A stretch of 64,000 bases of DNA, from the NCBI GenBank assembly GCA_013115135.1, contig JABANP010000037.1, forward strand, positions 124,001 through 188,000, given 5' to 3'. The stretch is from Perkinsus olseni (Eukaryota > Perkinsozoa > Perkinsida > Perkinsidae). The stretch's first letter is position 1, and the number at the start of each line of letters is the position of its first letter. The position numbers and the translations under genes were made by a program. The notes below the pieces were generated by a model. It was not told the DNA's origin and ran no database searches. It saw only the letters and a program-made list of their open reading frames with translations. Shown piece after piece: positions 25,163 to 36,791 of the stretch.

Positions 25163-26628
25163 TTAACGTTCTCAACTCAATTCACCGAGCTTTCTGCCTC
25201 GCGCTGCTCCTTATCCCAGCCGTTCAACCCAAGTCTTAGCATGCGAGGCTGAGTCCTCTGCCCGCACACTAGATTGCTGTCTCCCACATGGGAATGGCGG
25301 GCTCTGCGTCACGCAGACTGCGTGACAGCAGCAGCCACTGTCGTTTTCTATCGACCGCCATGCTACAGCTGAGAGCCTGACCGGTACGCAGGCACAGGGG
25401 ATACGAAATGTTGCTCCCGCATTCTCGATAGTCCGGCGCGCACGGAGAAATCCAGGGCTCTTGATTTTATAGACACCGTGCGGAGTTTTCCCTGCGCGCG
25501 TGTACGGGACACAGCGAAGTGTTCTTCCGGTGCGGAGGCTTCGAAGAAGAAGGCTTGAATTCTGGTTACAGCACTATCGTTTAACTACCATGAATCGATA
25601 TTGACCAGCACTGACAGCAACTTAGCGCTGAAAGGATCTAACTGTATGATGAACGTATAGGACACTGCGGAACCGTCTACAACAACAAGGAGATCCCATC
25701 AACCAAGGCAGACCGCAGAATTCGCCTTCACTCAGTCTGATCCCGCTCGAGGGCCCTTTTTTGCCTTCCAGCCATTAGACCGTAGCTCGACAGCTGCCTT
25801 CGACCTCTTCGTGCGTCCACTTGTTTTCGCTTACCTTGGCACACCGAGACAACCCCTCTTGTCTCATTCTTTTCACGGCCTTGCTAGTGTCTCAGCGCCC
25901 TGTCCCAAAGATCCACACTTCATCGAGCTGTGGTGTAACCTGTGTATCGTGTGCTGAAAATCCATGATGTCGGGATCCACGGTGTAGTCCTTACAGATCA
26001 CAAAGCTGAAAATTTTTGAGGGCTAGGGAAAATTTTGGACTAGTGATCGGTCTAATTTTTAGCATGGCCACCACAGAATTTGGTAGATGAAGTGAGACCT
26101 GGGGGAGAAGATAGTGGATGAAATAGACCTCGGTGTTACGAGAGTATTCTGGCGTTCCTCGATGGTTGAGATGAGCCTGATGGGCTTACGCTGAATGGGA
26201 TGGCCGGGGGCGTGACGAGACTGGGGAAGTTGAGTAGTGGATGAAATTGAAGCGGATGAGACGGCAGGAGCGTACACCACCAACTGAGCAACACAATGCT
26301 TGGGAATGATACATCTTGAAAGATCGTGGTACTAGCGGCTAGTGGAAGCTCGCTCCCAGACAGAAAAGGACGTGTAAAAAATTGATGACGCTGGTACTAC
26401 AGCGACAGATGAAGTCACGAAACTAGGAGCAGCTTCAACGACAATGGCTTCAACTAAAGGATGATAAACCCTCTCTAGAGAGGAAAGACTTTCGAGAGTC
26501 CTATGCGGCCTCGAGCGGTTCGAAACTCGCCGTGTGTCTCAGGAGATGAAAGACGGAACAACGCGGCCGCTGGTGGATCAGGAGGGAGACTTAAGACCAT
26601 TCTTTGGTATCATCCGCAAACTCTCGAT
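25163..26628. repeat. Spacer of duplicated array, second copy
   Basis: Shorter version of 17834-20789, lacking two blocks. No gene supported. Contains footprint 9. Confidence 0.65.
25303..25324. repeat. Fold-back footprint 9 (perfect)
   Basis: T = TCTGCGTG. The homologous stretch near 17989-17996 is diverged but aligns without gaps once 14 bp are removed here. Confidence 0.8.
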
Positions 26629-28172
<1,544 letters not shown>

Positions 28173-28300
28173 GTTGGATATGTGAACTACAACGACAACT
28201 TCCTCTGAGAGCTTCCGACTTCAGGGCCACAATACAGTCCTCGACATCTTCCTCCCCAATCACGGTAGTCCGAGTGAAGGGCCGACGCTACGCATGCTCA

Positions 28301-28322
28301 GCCAGCATAGCTGGTCCAGCTA
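28301..28322. repeat. Fold-back footprint 10 (two mismatches)
   Basis: The middle copy predicts T = ACCAGCTA. The unexpanded homologue TCCAGCTA is at 22493-22500. Confidence 0.7.
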
Positions 28323-29081
28323 GCGCGGTATCCATGCCATAAACAGCAGTTAGGCACTCTCCGTGTTCAGGCTTCATCTTTCTGAGTACACCCTCCATGT
28401 AGTGTAACGATCTCACATGACCTAAGTGGTTATAGTCAGGCCAGCTCGCTATTTTCATGCGTGCACACCTTATGACCACTAACGACCACCCACTTTGTAC
28501 ATGAGTGCATACAACATGACTCCAGTACAGTTTGGCTATTCGACACGGGCCTCGAAGAGTGGGAAATCGGACTCGAGAAGCGGTCGGGCAGAACGTGCGT
28601 TCACTAGAGTGACGAGGAATGCACGCGAATGGCGGGACGATCGTACGCGCAAAGAGCAAATGCGCACAAAGAGCAAATACATTTTGCTATACCCAAATAT
28701 GGTTAGCAACCTTGGCCGGGCCGGGTTTATTGGGATTTGTGGTACGCAGCAGCAATGGAGGTAGTTGTCGCTATAGTGCATGCATGTTCTTGCGTGCTAC
28801 TGGATGCCCCTCCCCATAAGTTGTGGGCCACCACATCTGCACGAAAAGGAAAACAACCCTTGAGGGGAGTTGTGCGATATAGTTGACACTCTGGTGCAAA
28901 GTACAGGACGACGCCATTCAGCAGAAGTGCTTTCGGCCTAGTGTAAGGCCGTCATGGCAACGGTCGGGGATATCACATTGGCGAGTAATGACAGCGGTTT
29001 GGCGATAGGGTCAAAAGAGGATCATCCAATGGATCGGCGGGCTATGCTAGCCATTGGGAAGGCGGTGAAGGATGCCGTAAT

Positions 29082-29103
29082 ACTAGTGGCACTAGTCTAG
29101 TGC
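29082..29103. repeat. Fold-back footprint 11 (perfect)
   Basis: T = ACTAGTGC. The identical unexpanded 8-mer is at 23539-23546. It lies directly before the ATG of the small basic frame. Confidence 0.88.
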
Positions 29104-29104
29104 T

Positions 29105-29197
29105 ATGAGTAAGAATGACAAGAAGAAATACGCGGGTAAGAACAAGACTATTAGTCGGAAGGAAGCAGCCGCCATAATGGCTGGCGGGGAGAAGTAG
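29105..29197 (+). CDS. Small basic open frame, copy 2 (30 codons)
   Basis: Paralogue of 23548-23667, starting MSKNDKKKYAGKNK and ending MAGGEK. The ATG is retained although a 14-bp footprint arose just upstream. No function can be assigned. Confidence 0.4.
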   Translation: MSKNDKKKYAGKNKTISRKEAAAIMAGGEK

Positions 29198-29455
29198 CAG
29201 CAGCGCGGTTCAACTAGTGATTTCAAGTGTTATGATATTGACCAGTTTCTTCAATAGTGACAATGTGCCGATTTATTGAGTACCGGAGAGGTAGTGAGTT
29301 ATCGACCCTGCACAGTGGATAGCGGACCACTTTCCACGCGGCACTACTTCTGGGCCAAAGCCACAGCCGTGTGCTCTTGCGAGCGATCAGTCCTCTACCG
29401 GAATGCCGCGTAGAGATACAATGTTGAATGATTGGGGTGTGCCGCGCCGTAGAGC

Positions 29456-29477
29456 ATCTCAACTTGAGATTCTCAAG
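29456..29477. repeat. Fold-back footprint 12 (perfect)
   Basis: T = ATCTCAAG. The diverged unexpanded homologue TTCTCGAG is at 23930-23937. Confidence 0.8.
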
Positions 29478-29893
29478 CGCCGCATGCAGGAATGCTTCAC
29501 AACGTGTGTACTGTTACTCCATCTGAGAATTCATCCACTGACCTTGAACTCGACAAAGTCTGGTGAATCTAATCGCTCAGCAAAAGTGTAAGATATGCCT
29601 CCAATAATACTGCGTCAAAGTCATGAGAGTTATACAGCAAAAGGAAGCAGCCACCGCGAACCAACCGCAAAGCTGTTTCAAACGAAGTCCTTCAAGCGGT
29701 TGCTCCTACAAGGGACACTCATAAAAGGATGTCAAGATAGTTAAATGGATAAAGGGCGACAGAAAGGACTACGGAAGGTTGTTCTATGCTCACTGAGAGC
29801 TGACGAGAATATTCGCTTCCACTCTCACAGCTTAAGTTTGAACTCCTTGTTGAAGACGTCGACTGAGGGAGTTATGTCGATATGTGCCGGCTT

Positions 29894-30583
29894 TCACCAA
29901 ATATGCAACTTGCCCTCTCCAACGAGGTCCCAAGTGAAGAGATCATGGTTCTTGGTGTTCATCGTGAGGTCAAAGGCGATCGATATACCTTTATCGTCCG
30001 AGTCCCCAGTGGATTCCTTGAAAATGGCCTCGAGCCCGAAGTCGTAGTTCGGACCGATATGAGCCGTTACGACCTTGGAGACGGGTAGATCGAGAGCGTC
30101 ATAATCGAGAGCACTGGCTTTGGCATCAGCATTCACTTTAATATCAGCCAAATACCTACCCGTACTGGGGTCATATTTGCCTCTACCATCACCGATAGTC
30201 GCAGCGCTCACAGTGACTGATAGCTCAACGGCTCCGAAAAGCTCTTCCTTCTTCACCACCTTAGCGGTCCCTCCACCAGTGACATTGAGACCAGTCGGGG
30301 TCGTATTATTATTTGCGATCTCAATATGGAAATTGACAGATTTCTTGGGGTCATCAACGTCGAAGATGTAGACGGTTATATTCAGCTTGAAGCCACCTGA
30401 GGTGTTGAAGCTACCAATGACACAGAAGGGCTCGGTAGCGGGCTTCTCAGCACCGGTACAGTTCACCGGGTAGGCGATCGGAGTATCATACAAACGTCTC
30501 GGTACCCCGCGCTCAACCGAGCCATCAACGAGTGCCGCAGCCCCATATAAAGCCGTCAGGAACACTAGGATAAATGCTCTCAT
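29894..30583 (-). CDS. Secreted glycoprotein family, copy 2
   Basis: About 229 residues in one exon. It starts MRAFILVFLTALYGAAAL, a signal peptide; an upstream TTG is not needed. The ectodomain has a CTGAEKPATEPFC pair of cysteines, repeated sequons (NTS, NIT, NTT, NVT) and a hydrophobic beta-strand pattern (KLNITVYIFDVDD, AVELSVTVSA, GISIAFDLTMNT). It ends KLHIW at TGA, where copy 1 has TGG and about 18 more residues. The family is unrecognised; exported by prediction. It lies upstream of a cysteine protease on the same strand, as copy 1 does. Confidence 0.65.
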   Translation of the reverse strand: MRAFILVFLTALYGAAALVDGSVERGVPRRLYDTPIAYPVNCTGAEKPATEPFCVIGSFNTSGGFKLNITVYIFDVDDPKKSVNFHIEIANNNTTPTGLNVTGGGTAKVVKKEELFGAVELSVTVSAATIGDGRGKYDPSTGRYLADIKVNADAKASALDYDALDLPVSKVVTAHIGPNYDFGLEAIFKESTGDSDDKGISIAFDLTMNTKNHDLFTWDLVGEGKLHIW

Positions 30584-31572
30584 CAAACTTTTAGATTGAC
30601 TCTTAGGTGGTCGTTGAATGAGAGGGTTGTAGTTAGCGTCAAGCAGGCGTTGAGTATGCGTGCACGTTCGTCACCTCGTCGGTCCCGCACAACTTTGGCG
30701 AAGGGGGTCCAGTCGAATTTCACTGGAATCACGGCGGAATAGTTTAATCATGGCAAATAAATACACCCGTCGAGGGAGATGACGCCGTATGCTATCGTGG
30801 TGAACTTCCGCGTCGCTTTCCACCCATGCTCGACACGGGACACGTCCCTGTGCGACATGTACCTGTGCGCTCAGCTTATCGCGCTGCTAGTTGTACGCGC
30901 GCTCATTGAGCGCCACTGTGTTCACAACTCTCCCTTTAAGTAAAAGGTTGAGAAGGAAAAGTCAGAGTTCGTGGACGAAAAAGGAGACTCCTCGTCTTTT
31001 TAAAGTAAATCACTCAATACGACATGATCAGTGTGAACTGAGACCTGCTCGGAAACACCTACCTCAAGCTCACAACGAACTCGCTGTCCCAACAAGAGGG
31101 GAGAGGCACTACACCCTGAGCGAGTGAAGCTGGCGGGTATCGTTTATGTGAGCAGGTGAACCCGAGAGCATCACTGTGCGGGCGGCGGCGTTAGTTCGCC
31201 ATTAGCCCGTACGCTCTTTGACGTGGAAGGAGCTCATCTGCGGACCCGCTTCGGTAAACAGCGACGTTGTTATAGGCTGTTAGAGTTTTTTGAATGGTCG
31301 CAACCACCTACGGACGCAAATGAACATTAGGAGGCACGTCTCAATTGTAGAGACTCTTCGGACAAGACCACTAAATCAGTGGCCAGATTGAAACTGTCCT
31401 TAAACACGAGCAATACATGATTTTATTATCAAGTCTTCCTGCTCTAAGGCTTCGACCGAATTCTTTTGCGTCTTCCTCCATCCTCGCGGTCCCAGCTGCT
31501 GCCATCGAGAGCGTCCGGCCTTGGTCCGAGCTGCTGCTGTTTTTTGTTGTTGCAAATATCCAATAGTGAGCC

Positions 31573-31594
31573 TCGAACGCCGTTCGACGAACGA
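31573..31594. repeat. Fold-back footprint 13 (one mismatch)
   Basis: The middle copy predicts T = TCGAACGG; the last base of the third copy differs. Confidence 0.7.
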
Positions 31595-31733
31595 AGGAAG
31601 AGACACAAAAGTTATGCCTATCCGGCACTACAATAGACCGCTGCGAGCATCAAGATGCTGCATGAGGGCCGAACATAGTTGATTGAAGGACTTACGTCGC
31701 TTCAAATCAAACAATTAATTTGTGTAAATGGTA

Positions 31734-31755
31734 GGGGACAGTGTCCCCGGGACAC
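31734..31755. repeat. Fold-back footprint 14 (perfect)
   Basis: T = GGGGACAC. All positions obey the rule. Confidence 0.78.
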
Positions 31756-31838
31756 CACCCTTAACCCTCTTCCTAGCCAGCTCTAAGAGCGGACAGGAGA
31801 GGAAGTAGCGCCGAGTATTCCCTACCGGCGCCCCACGG

Positions 31839-32570
31839 TCACACTCCGGCGAGTCGTTGACAGAAGTGCCCAGGCTGGGCCAGCCTGGCTGGCCCTCTTG
31901 ACAGGAGGCTCTTGTCTGACCACCACTTGCGCAATGACAGACGACCAGCTTCTCCTTGGTATCGCCTAATGGTGCTCACACTGACTTTAGTCTCGGCAGA
32001 GACTTCCCTCATGGAGGCACCCTTGGCTACCAACTCATCGGCCCGCCCATCGGCACTGATATAACTGTGCCCAGGTACCCATCGAAGTGATATCCTGCCA
32101 GGGCTTTCGGACAAGGACAGATAAATCTGCCTGTCCCACCGAGCCGCGGATGCTCGAGAAGACAGGATATTGCGAACAGCCTGAGAGTCCGTGAAGATCT
32201 CTCAAGCTTCATCTCCCGCTGTCGAGACAATCTAGCGGACTGCTTCAAGAACCCCTAAGAGCTCACAGTTCGTAGTAGTAGCATAGGGGGAGAGTTTCCA
32301 GAAGTTGGAATGGATCTCTACGCCCCGACGATAAACCACCATTGCAGTGCCGGTCTTAACGTCCTTGACCACCGAGCCATCCGTGAAGATGGCGACGCCA
32401 TCATGGCGTTCTTGGTTCGGAGAGCCTGAGGCTTGAAGCTCAAGCGCGTAGCTCTTGGCCTCCTCGCGTTCCGTGATGGTAGTCGAGATCCAGGGGTGCC
32501 AGGGTTGTGTGGGCGACCCCCTCCCGCGCTGCACCGTGTCACCGCCATCGTGACCCTCATGGGGGGTCAA
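31839..32570 (-). mobile_element. LINE-type retrotransposon remnant (RNase H)
   Basis: The RNase H domain of a non-LTR retrotransposon: VAIFTDGSVV holds the first catalytic Asp, TTTNCELLGVLEAV the Glu, EIFTDSQAVRNIL the second Asp, and WVPGHSYISADGRADELVAKGAS the conserved C-terminal block. An in-frame stop after LEAVR and a TGA before EIFTD break the frame, so the copy is dead. No reverse transcriptase portion or poly-A tail was recognised. Two footprints fall within or at the edge of it, so those formed after the element was already here or in it. Confidence 0.75.
31872..31893. repeat. Fold-back footprint 15 (perfect), in LINE remnant
   Basis: T = AGGCTGGC. It lies inside the 3' end of the RNase H remnant. 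Confidence 0.8.
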
Positions 32571-32587
32571 GCGGCTTGACTCAAGCC
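32566..32587. repeat. Fold-back footprint 16 (perfect), edge of LINE remnant
   Basis: T = GTCAAGCC. It lies at the 5' limit of the recognisable RNase H frame. Confidence 0.8.
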
Positions 32588-32615
32588 CTTGACCGAGAGG
32601 GATTGGTCTAGAGCC

Positions 32616-33029
32616 TTAGCACACCCAAGCGCAGCAAGCCTGGTGGCCGCGATGGTACCAAGCTCCAAGTCTGCTGAACGGTTTCAACCAAATACGCAGA
32701 GTTCCTTCTACAATGAGCTCCCGAGTAAAGAGATTATTGTCCTTGGTGGTCATTGCGAGGTCAAGAGCAATAGATACACCCTGGTTATTAGAATCGACAG
32801 TGGACGTTTTGAAGTTACCCTCGATCCCCAAGTCGAAATTCGGTCCGGCATAAGCCGTAACGATCTCCAGGAATCGCTTGGTGCCGGGTTCAAAAGACTG
32901 CGAATCGGATTTAGAAACAAGGAAGTCAGTTGAGGGCTGCGCCCCGAGTAAGTAAATCAATTTAGCGAGTAAGGACCTCAATTTGAGGGGTGCGATCTCG
33001 CCCATAAGAGCATGATTTCTGGGTTTCAA
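32616..33029 (-). pseudogene. Secreted glycoprotein family, copy 3 fragment
   Basis: The segment EIVTAYAGPNFDLGIEG ... TTKDNNLFTREL ... RIWLKP aligns with the C-terminal third of copies 1 and 2, diverged at many positions. No signal peptide or N-terminal two thirds are found. Sequence after it (33110-33240) matches the spacer near 23380-23500, so it is the edge of a third, eroded unit. Confidence 0.6.
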
Positions 33030-34611
33030 GTCGACCCTACAAATCTCGAGGTCCTCGTGCGCATACTTTTACGACGTGTCTTCCATCATTAAGCCGGAAC
33101 TTCACCAAATCTATACCATTCAGCAGAAGTCTTTCCGTACTAGAGTGAGGCCGTTATGCCAGCGGTTGAGGATATCACATGAGCGAGTAAAGACAGGGGG
33201 CTAGGCGGTAGGGTCGAAGTAGGGACATTCAGCTGGCGAATGGAAAAGTCATTCCAGCGGCAGGGCTCTAATAGGGAGTTCAACTCTATCAATAAGGACA
33301 TTAATTTCATGACTCATGACATTGATGACCTTAGCGGCGATTTCCTTACCTCAGTCAGCAAGGCAGTCTCGCTGCGAAGGATATCGATCTCATGACTGAA
33401 TCTTCGGGTGAGAAATGGACACAAATTTTGCTTGGTGGAAAATTGAGACGTTTAAAAAGTATAACAGTGTTACGGGAGTCCATGTACGGAACTCCTGGTG
33501 AAAACGAGCTGTGACACGAAGATCCTTCATTAGCTTGCACGTATGTGCCACGCCATCGAGACACGACAGAGCCAAACGTGAACCCAGAACGCATCTTAAC
33601 TGGTAGTATGTAAAGAACCAGGACGAACTAATTGAACGAATAAGGTTGAGAACTGAGGGCGAGTAGGCTTCTGATTGCTGTCGGTGAGGGGGGCAATCCT
33701 CCCTCCATGGATCGGCATTGACCAATACTGATCGCAACTCAGCACGGCAAATATCAAACTGAATAATCAAAATATCGAACATTGTGAAACCGTCACCTCT
33801 TCTTCTGAGCAGCCACTGGCATGTCCCCAATCTCATGCACCAACAAGCAGAAGATTCCGTCAATCGAAGAAGACCGCAGAATTCGCCTTCCATTCAGTCT
33901 GCTGACTTCAACTCCAACGGTCGCAACTCACTCGACTCCACACGAAAGCAGCTGATCTCGTCCTCCGCACTGTTACGCTTCCGAGGCAGCATTCTCAGAT
34001 CGGCGCAGAGGGCTGGTACGGAGATGGATAGAGTATAGCGGCACAAGGCGACCTGAGATGGATGGCTCATCCCTTCTGAACGTTGCCATGCGGTACCTCA
34101 ACTAGGGATTCCACTCGAGGGTCTTTTCCAGCCTTCCAGTCTTCCCAGTCCTCAGGGCAGGCCAATTTTACCAGCACCTACCAACATGTTCCTCCCTTCG
34201 GAAGGAAAGCCTCGATCGTACTGATCTGGTCTCGTTGTTCTCGTGACATATGCTGCCATTACCGAGCGTGTACATAACTTCGTGGCGAACTGCCTTAGGC
34301 CATCGTCGACCCTACAACGACGAGCGTGATGATACCATCATGTATCAACCTGTATCAACCAACACCATCAACTCTTTTCCATTGAGTATCCTAAGACCCA
34401 TACTTGGCCTACGCAAACAGTCTAGCCGGAAAGTCATCCACAGGCAATTTAATCAGGACGCTGACAACCCACCGCAGCGATTCCCCATGCGACATGCACG
34501 GCCCACTAGCTCACATGGTCGCTTTCACTGAAAGGCGATGCCGAGGAGCTGAGGCTGAAGGCGGGCACTCGGTTGACGAAGCTCTCCTCGTCGGCCTCGA
34601 GAGACTCTCGA
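33030..34611. repeat. Remnant spacer of third array unit
   Basis: 33110-33240 resembles 23380-23500 and 28920-29030. 33710-34110 resembles 18925-19400. No intact gene seen; the rest is unassigned. Confidence 0.5.
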
Positions 34612-36355
34612 CTACCCTAACATATACAGCATTACAATACTCGTACGCAGCAACATGTCCTCACATTGGTGATGGTCCCGAGTAAATGGGGTCTTCCCTC
34701 GATCTGAAGAGTACTGTAGAATGACAGGAGATAGAGCAATGACCGCTACCTCGCCTGTAGCTGAGGACACGTGGTACTGCCATAAAACATGAGGATAGCA
34801 GTATCGGTAGGACCAGTATCCGATAGTGAAATTGCTGCATCCTGATGATGATGTCGCCGTTGAACCTCCGTAAAGTGACCGAGACTTCCGCTGAGTAGAA
34901 GACGAAGATGGAGCTAGACAACCAACGGAAGGCTTTGTCACGCACGCATCCCGGTGAGAAACTCAGCTCTTTCGAAGTAGGGAGAGACTACGGCCTAGCC
35001 GTTTCCGCTCCGAGAGGCGATGCTCGGAAGGAGGAATCCCCACGCTTCCCAGAGCGAATTTTTGGGAACTTTTCCTACAAGTTCGACTACAGTGCCATCA
35101 CGGCAACCACTAGAGTCCCATTGCACAGCACGTTTACGAGGAGATCTCTTCTGCAATGAGTTCAGGGGAGAGGGCTAGAATGACGTCCACGCGACTAGTG
35201 GTGGTTACCGCAAATTTCATCAGAAAAAGCAAGACGCCCATCCAGTAGGAATGTGATACGGAGGTTGGAGAGATGGAGTGGTTGAATACTACACCCCGTA
35301 GTCCAATGAAATGAGCCGATCGATGGTGACGGAGCCCTCCCTAGCCTCCGGCACGTCGCTCAGCTTGTCGAACTGACGCAGGTCGATGGGTAAAAGCAGG
35401 GGCTTGCATGACTCTTACCGGGCCTTCATCTTCAAATTCGTCGTAGACATACGTCCCGTCGTCGAGAGTGTACGTATTGCAGGCCGCTGGATGGCCCAAA
35501 ACGAAGCGATATCTAGATCCGCGACTATCACGCGAGATTGAGCGACGTGAGGCTCACTGATGGATCTCGGGCTCGGTGATTTCGATAAAAGTGTCCGTAG
35601 CCCGAGCACATACATAATGGACCTATGCAAGGTACTCTCGCCTGGTGGCTTCAATTGCCGTCCCCTACAGTCGCTGCACGGTTAGCTGCACCACCATCAT
35701 ACCGTTCCTCAATGGTACCATTGCCGAGAACTCGTCGACTGCCTTCGACGAAACTACCTATGTAGTATATCGTTTCCGTCGGCCAACGAGGGCTTCACTC
35801 TAGAGGCTCACCGATGAGCGTCTTAGGGACATGCTTAGAGCTAGGAGTGGAGCCATCTACTCTGAACTGTGAAGCCTCCTTTCCTGGACACAGCTCATAC
35901 GACCAGTATTCGGTCGGGAAGCGGTACTAAGGCGGGGTCATTCATGAAAGCTGTGATTGCAGGAAGTGACTTACATGATGGCAACGCGGTGAGATGGCCA
36001 GGGACTTTGGCCTTGACCACCTAAGTAAAATTCTATACAGGACAAGGTGGCCAGGCCGACCCCTACCAGGTCATCGCCCCTACCGGGGATCCTTCGGGAA
36101 GCTGCATCACCGCCGATGCTGCAAGAAAACGTCTGGCCACCGGGGAATCTTATTCGAGTGGCTTCAGCATCCTCGACCTCCGTACGACTGAAGTTCAGCT
36201 TCACCTAATAAGGAAGCTCCTTGTTATGCCGAGAAGCGTCGATGGACTCAAATCGTGAGGGCCACTACCACGAAATCATGAAGGACATCAGCATACAGGG
36301 GAGCGCTACAGACCAGGGTGGTGACGAAAAGGAAAAAGGCCACGTGCTGGAGCAT
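34612..36355 (-). CDS. Secreted MRH-domain lectin (OS-9/erlectin-like)
   Basis: Endoplasmic reticulum lectin of the type that hands misfolded glycoproteins to degradation. Exon 1 encodes a signal peptide (MLQHVAFFLFVTTLVCSA). The next exon includes FPGGQTFSCSIG, like the strand before MRH domains in OS-9. The first MRH core is TEYWSYELCPGKEASQF, with a later NGTIEERYDGG strand. A second core reads IGYWSYRYCYPHVLWQYHV with flanking cysteines. Two MRH domains would match erlectin. Introns of about 36-68 nt are needed, and exons between about 34960 and 35280 are unclear, so these could be two genes: one may end at 35289, where DYGV meets a stop. No HDEL-type end seen. Confidence 0.55.
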
Positions 36356-36514
36356 CGAAGCGCCGCTAGTGACGGCGGGTGAACTGAGGAGGGGAACGTT
36401 GACCTGTCAATATATCAAGTTTGAAGTTGCCCGCCCAGGGAGATCTTTAGGCTTACTCGTCCTCGCAGAGAAATGAAGTCGATTTTTTTGCACGCGTGCA
36501 CAAGGCGAAGATGA

Positions 36515-36518
36515 TGTT
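36515..36518. other. Target-site duplication, left (TGTT)
   Basis: TGTT directly precedes the left LTR and is repeated after the right LTR at 42704-42707. A 5-bp reading (ATGTT) is possible if the LTR is one base shorter. Confidence 0.8.
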
Positions 36519-36759
36519 TGTATTGGGACCACTGCCGGAGGAACTCAATACAAGGAGGATAGGAGATTGAAGCGGGTGCGTAACCACGCGTCAATTAAGA
36601 ACAAGGCAAATGAATACTGAAATGATGACAGAGTGATACTCGTGCATACTAGGGCTACGCTCTAATCACAATAATGATTTAGGAGAGTGGAGAGACAACA
36701 GTTTCATCATCATATCGAAACTGCCAGCAGATACTCATAGGTTGCGCTCGCCCATGACA
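36519..36759 (-). repeat. 3' LTR of Ty3/gypsy element
   Basis: 241 bp starting TGTATTGGGACC and ending GCCCATGACA, bounded by TG and CA on either strand. No difference from the LTR at 42463-42703 was seen. A purine-rich stretch (GTGGGGAATGC on the minus strand) adjoins it and may be the polypurine tract. Confidence 0.92.
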
Positions 36760-36791
36760 GCATTCCCCACGAACCTGGCTCGAGTGAGGAG

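Larger units (their letters stand above)
28173..29893. repeat. Spacer between protease and glycoprotein, unit 2
   Basis: Paralogue of 22350-24265. Contains the second small basic frame (29105-29197) and footprints 10-12. A 17-bp imperfect tandem duplication lies at about 28650-28680. Confidence 0.7.
30584..31838. other. Intergenic, no supported gene
   Basis: About 1.25 kb without a recognisable exon. It holds a 7-bp odd palindrome near 30900-30915 (GCGCTCA / TGAGCGC) and footprints 13 and 14. A minus-strand open frame at 31371-31628 shows nothing protein-like. Confidence 0.5.

Noticed and set aside
31371..31628. Minus-strand 85-codon open frame as a gene
   Set aside because: No start context, conserved motif or splice partner; overlaps a footprint-bearing spacer.
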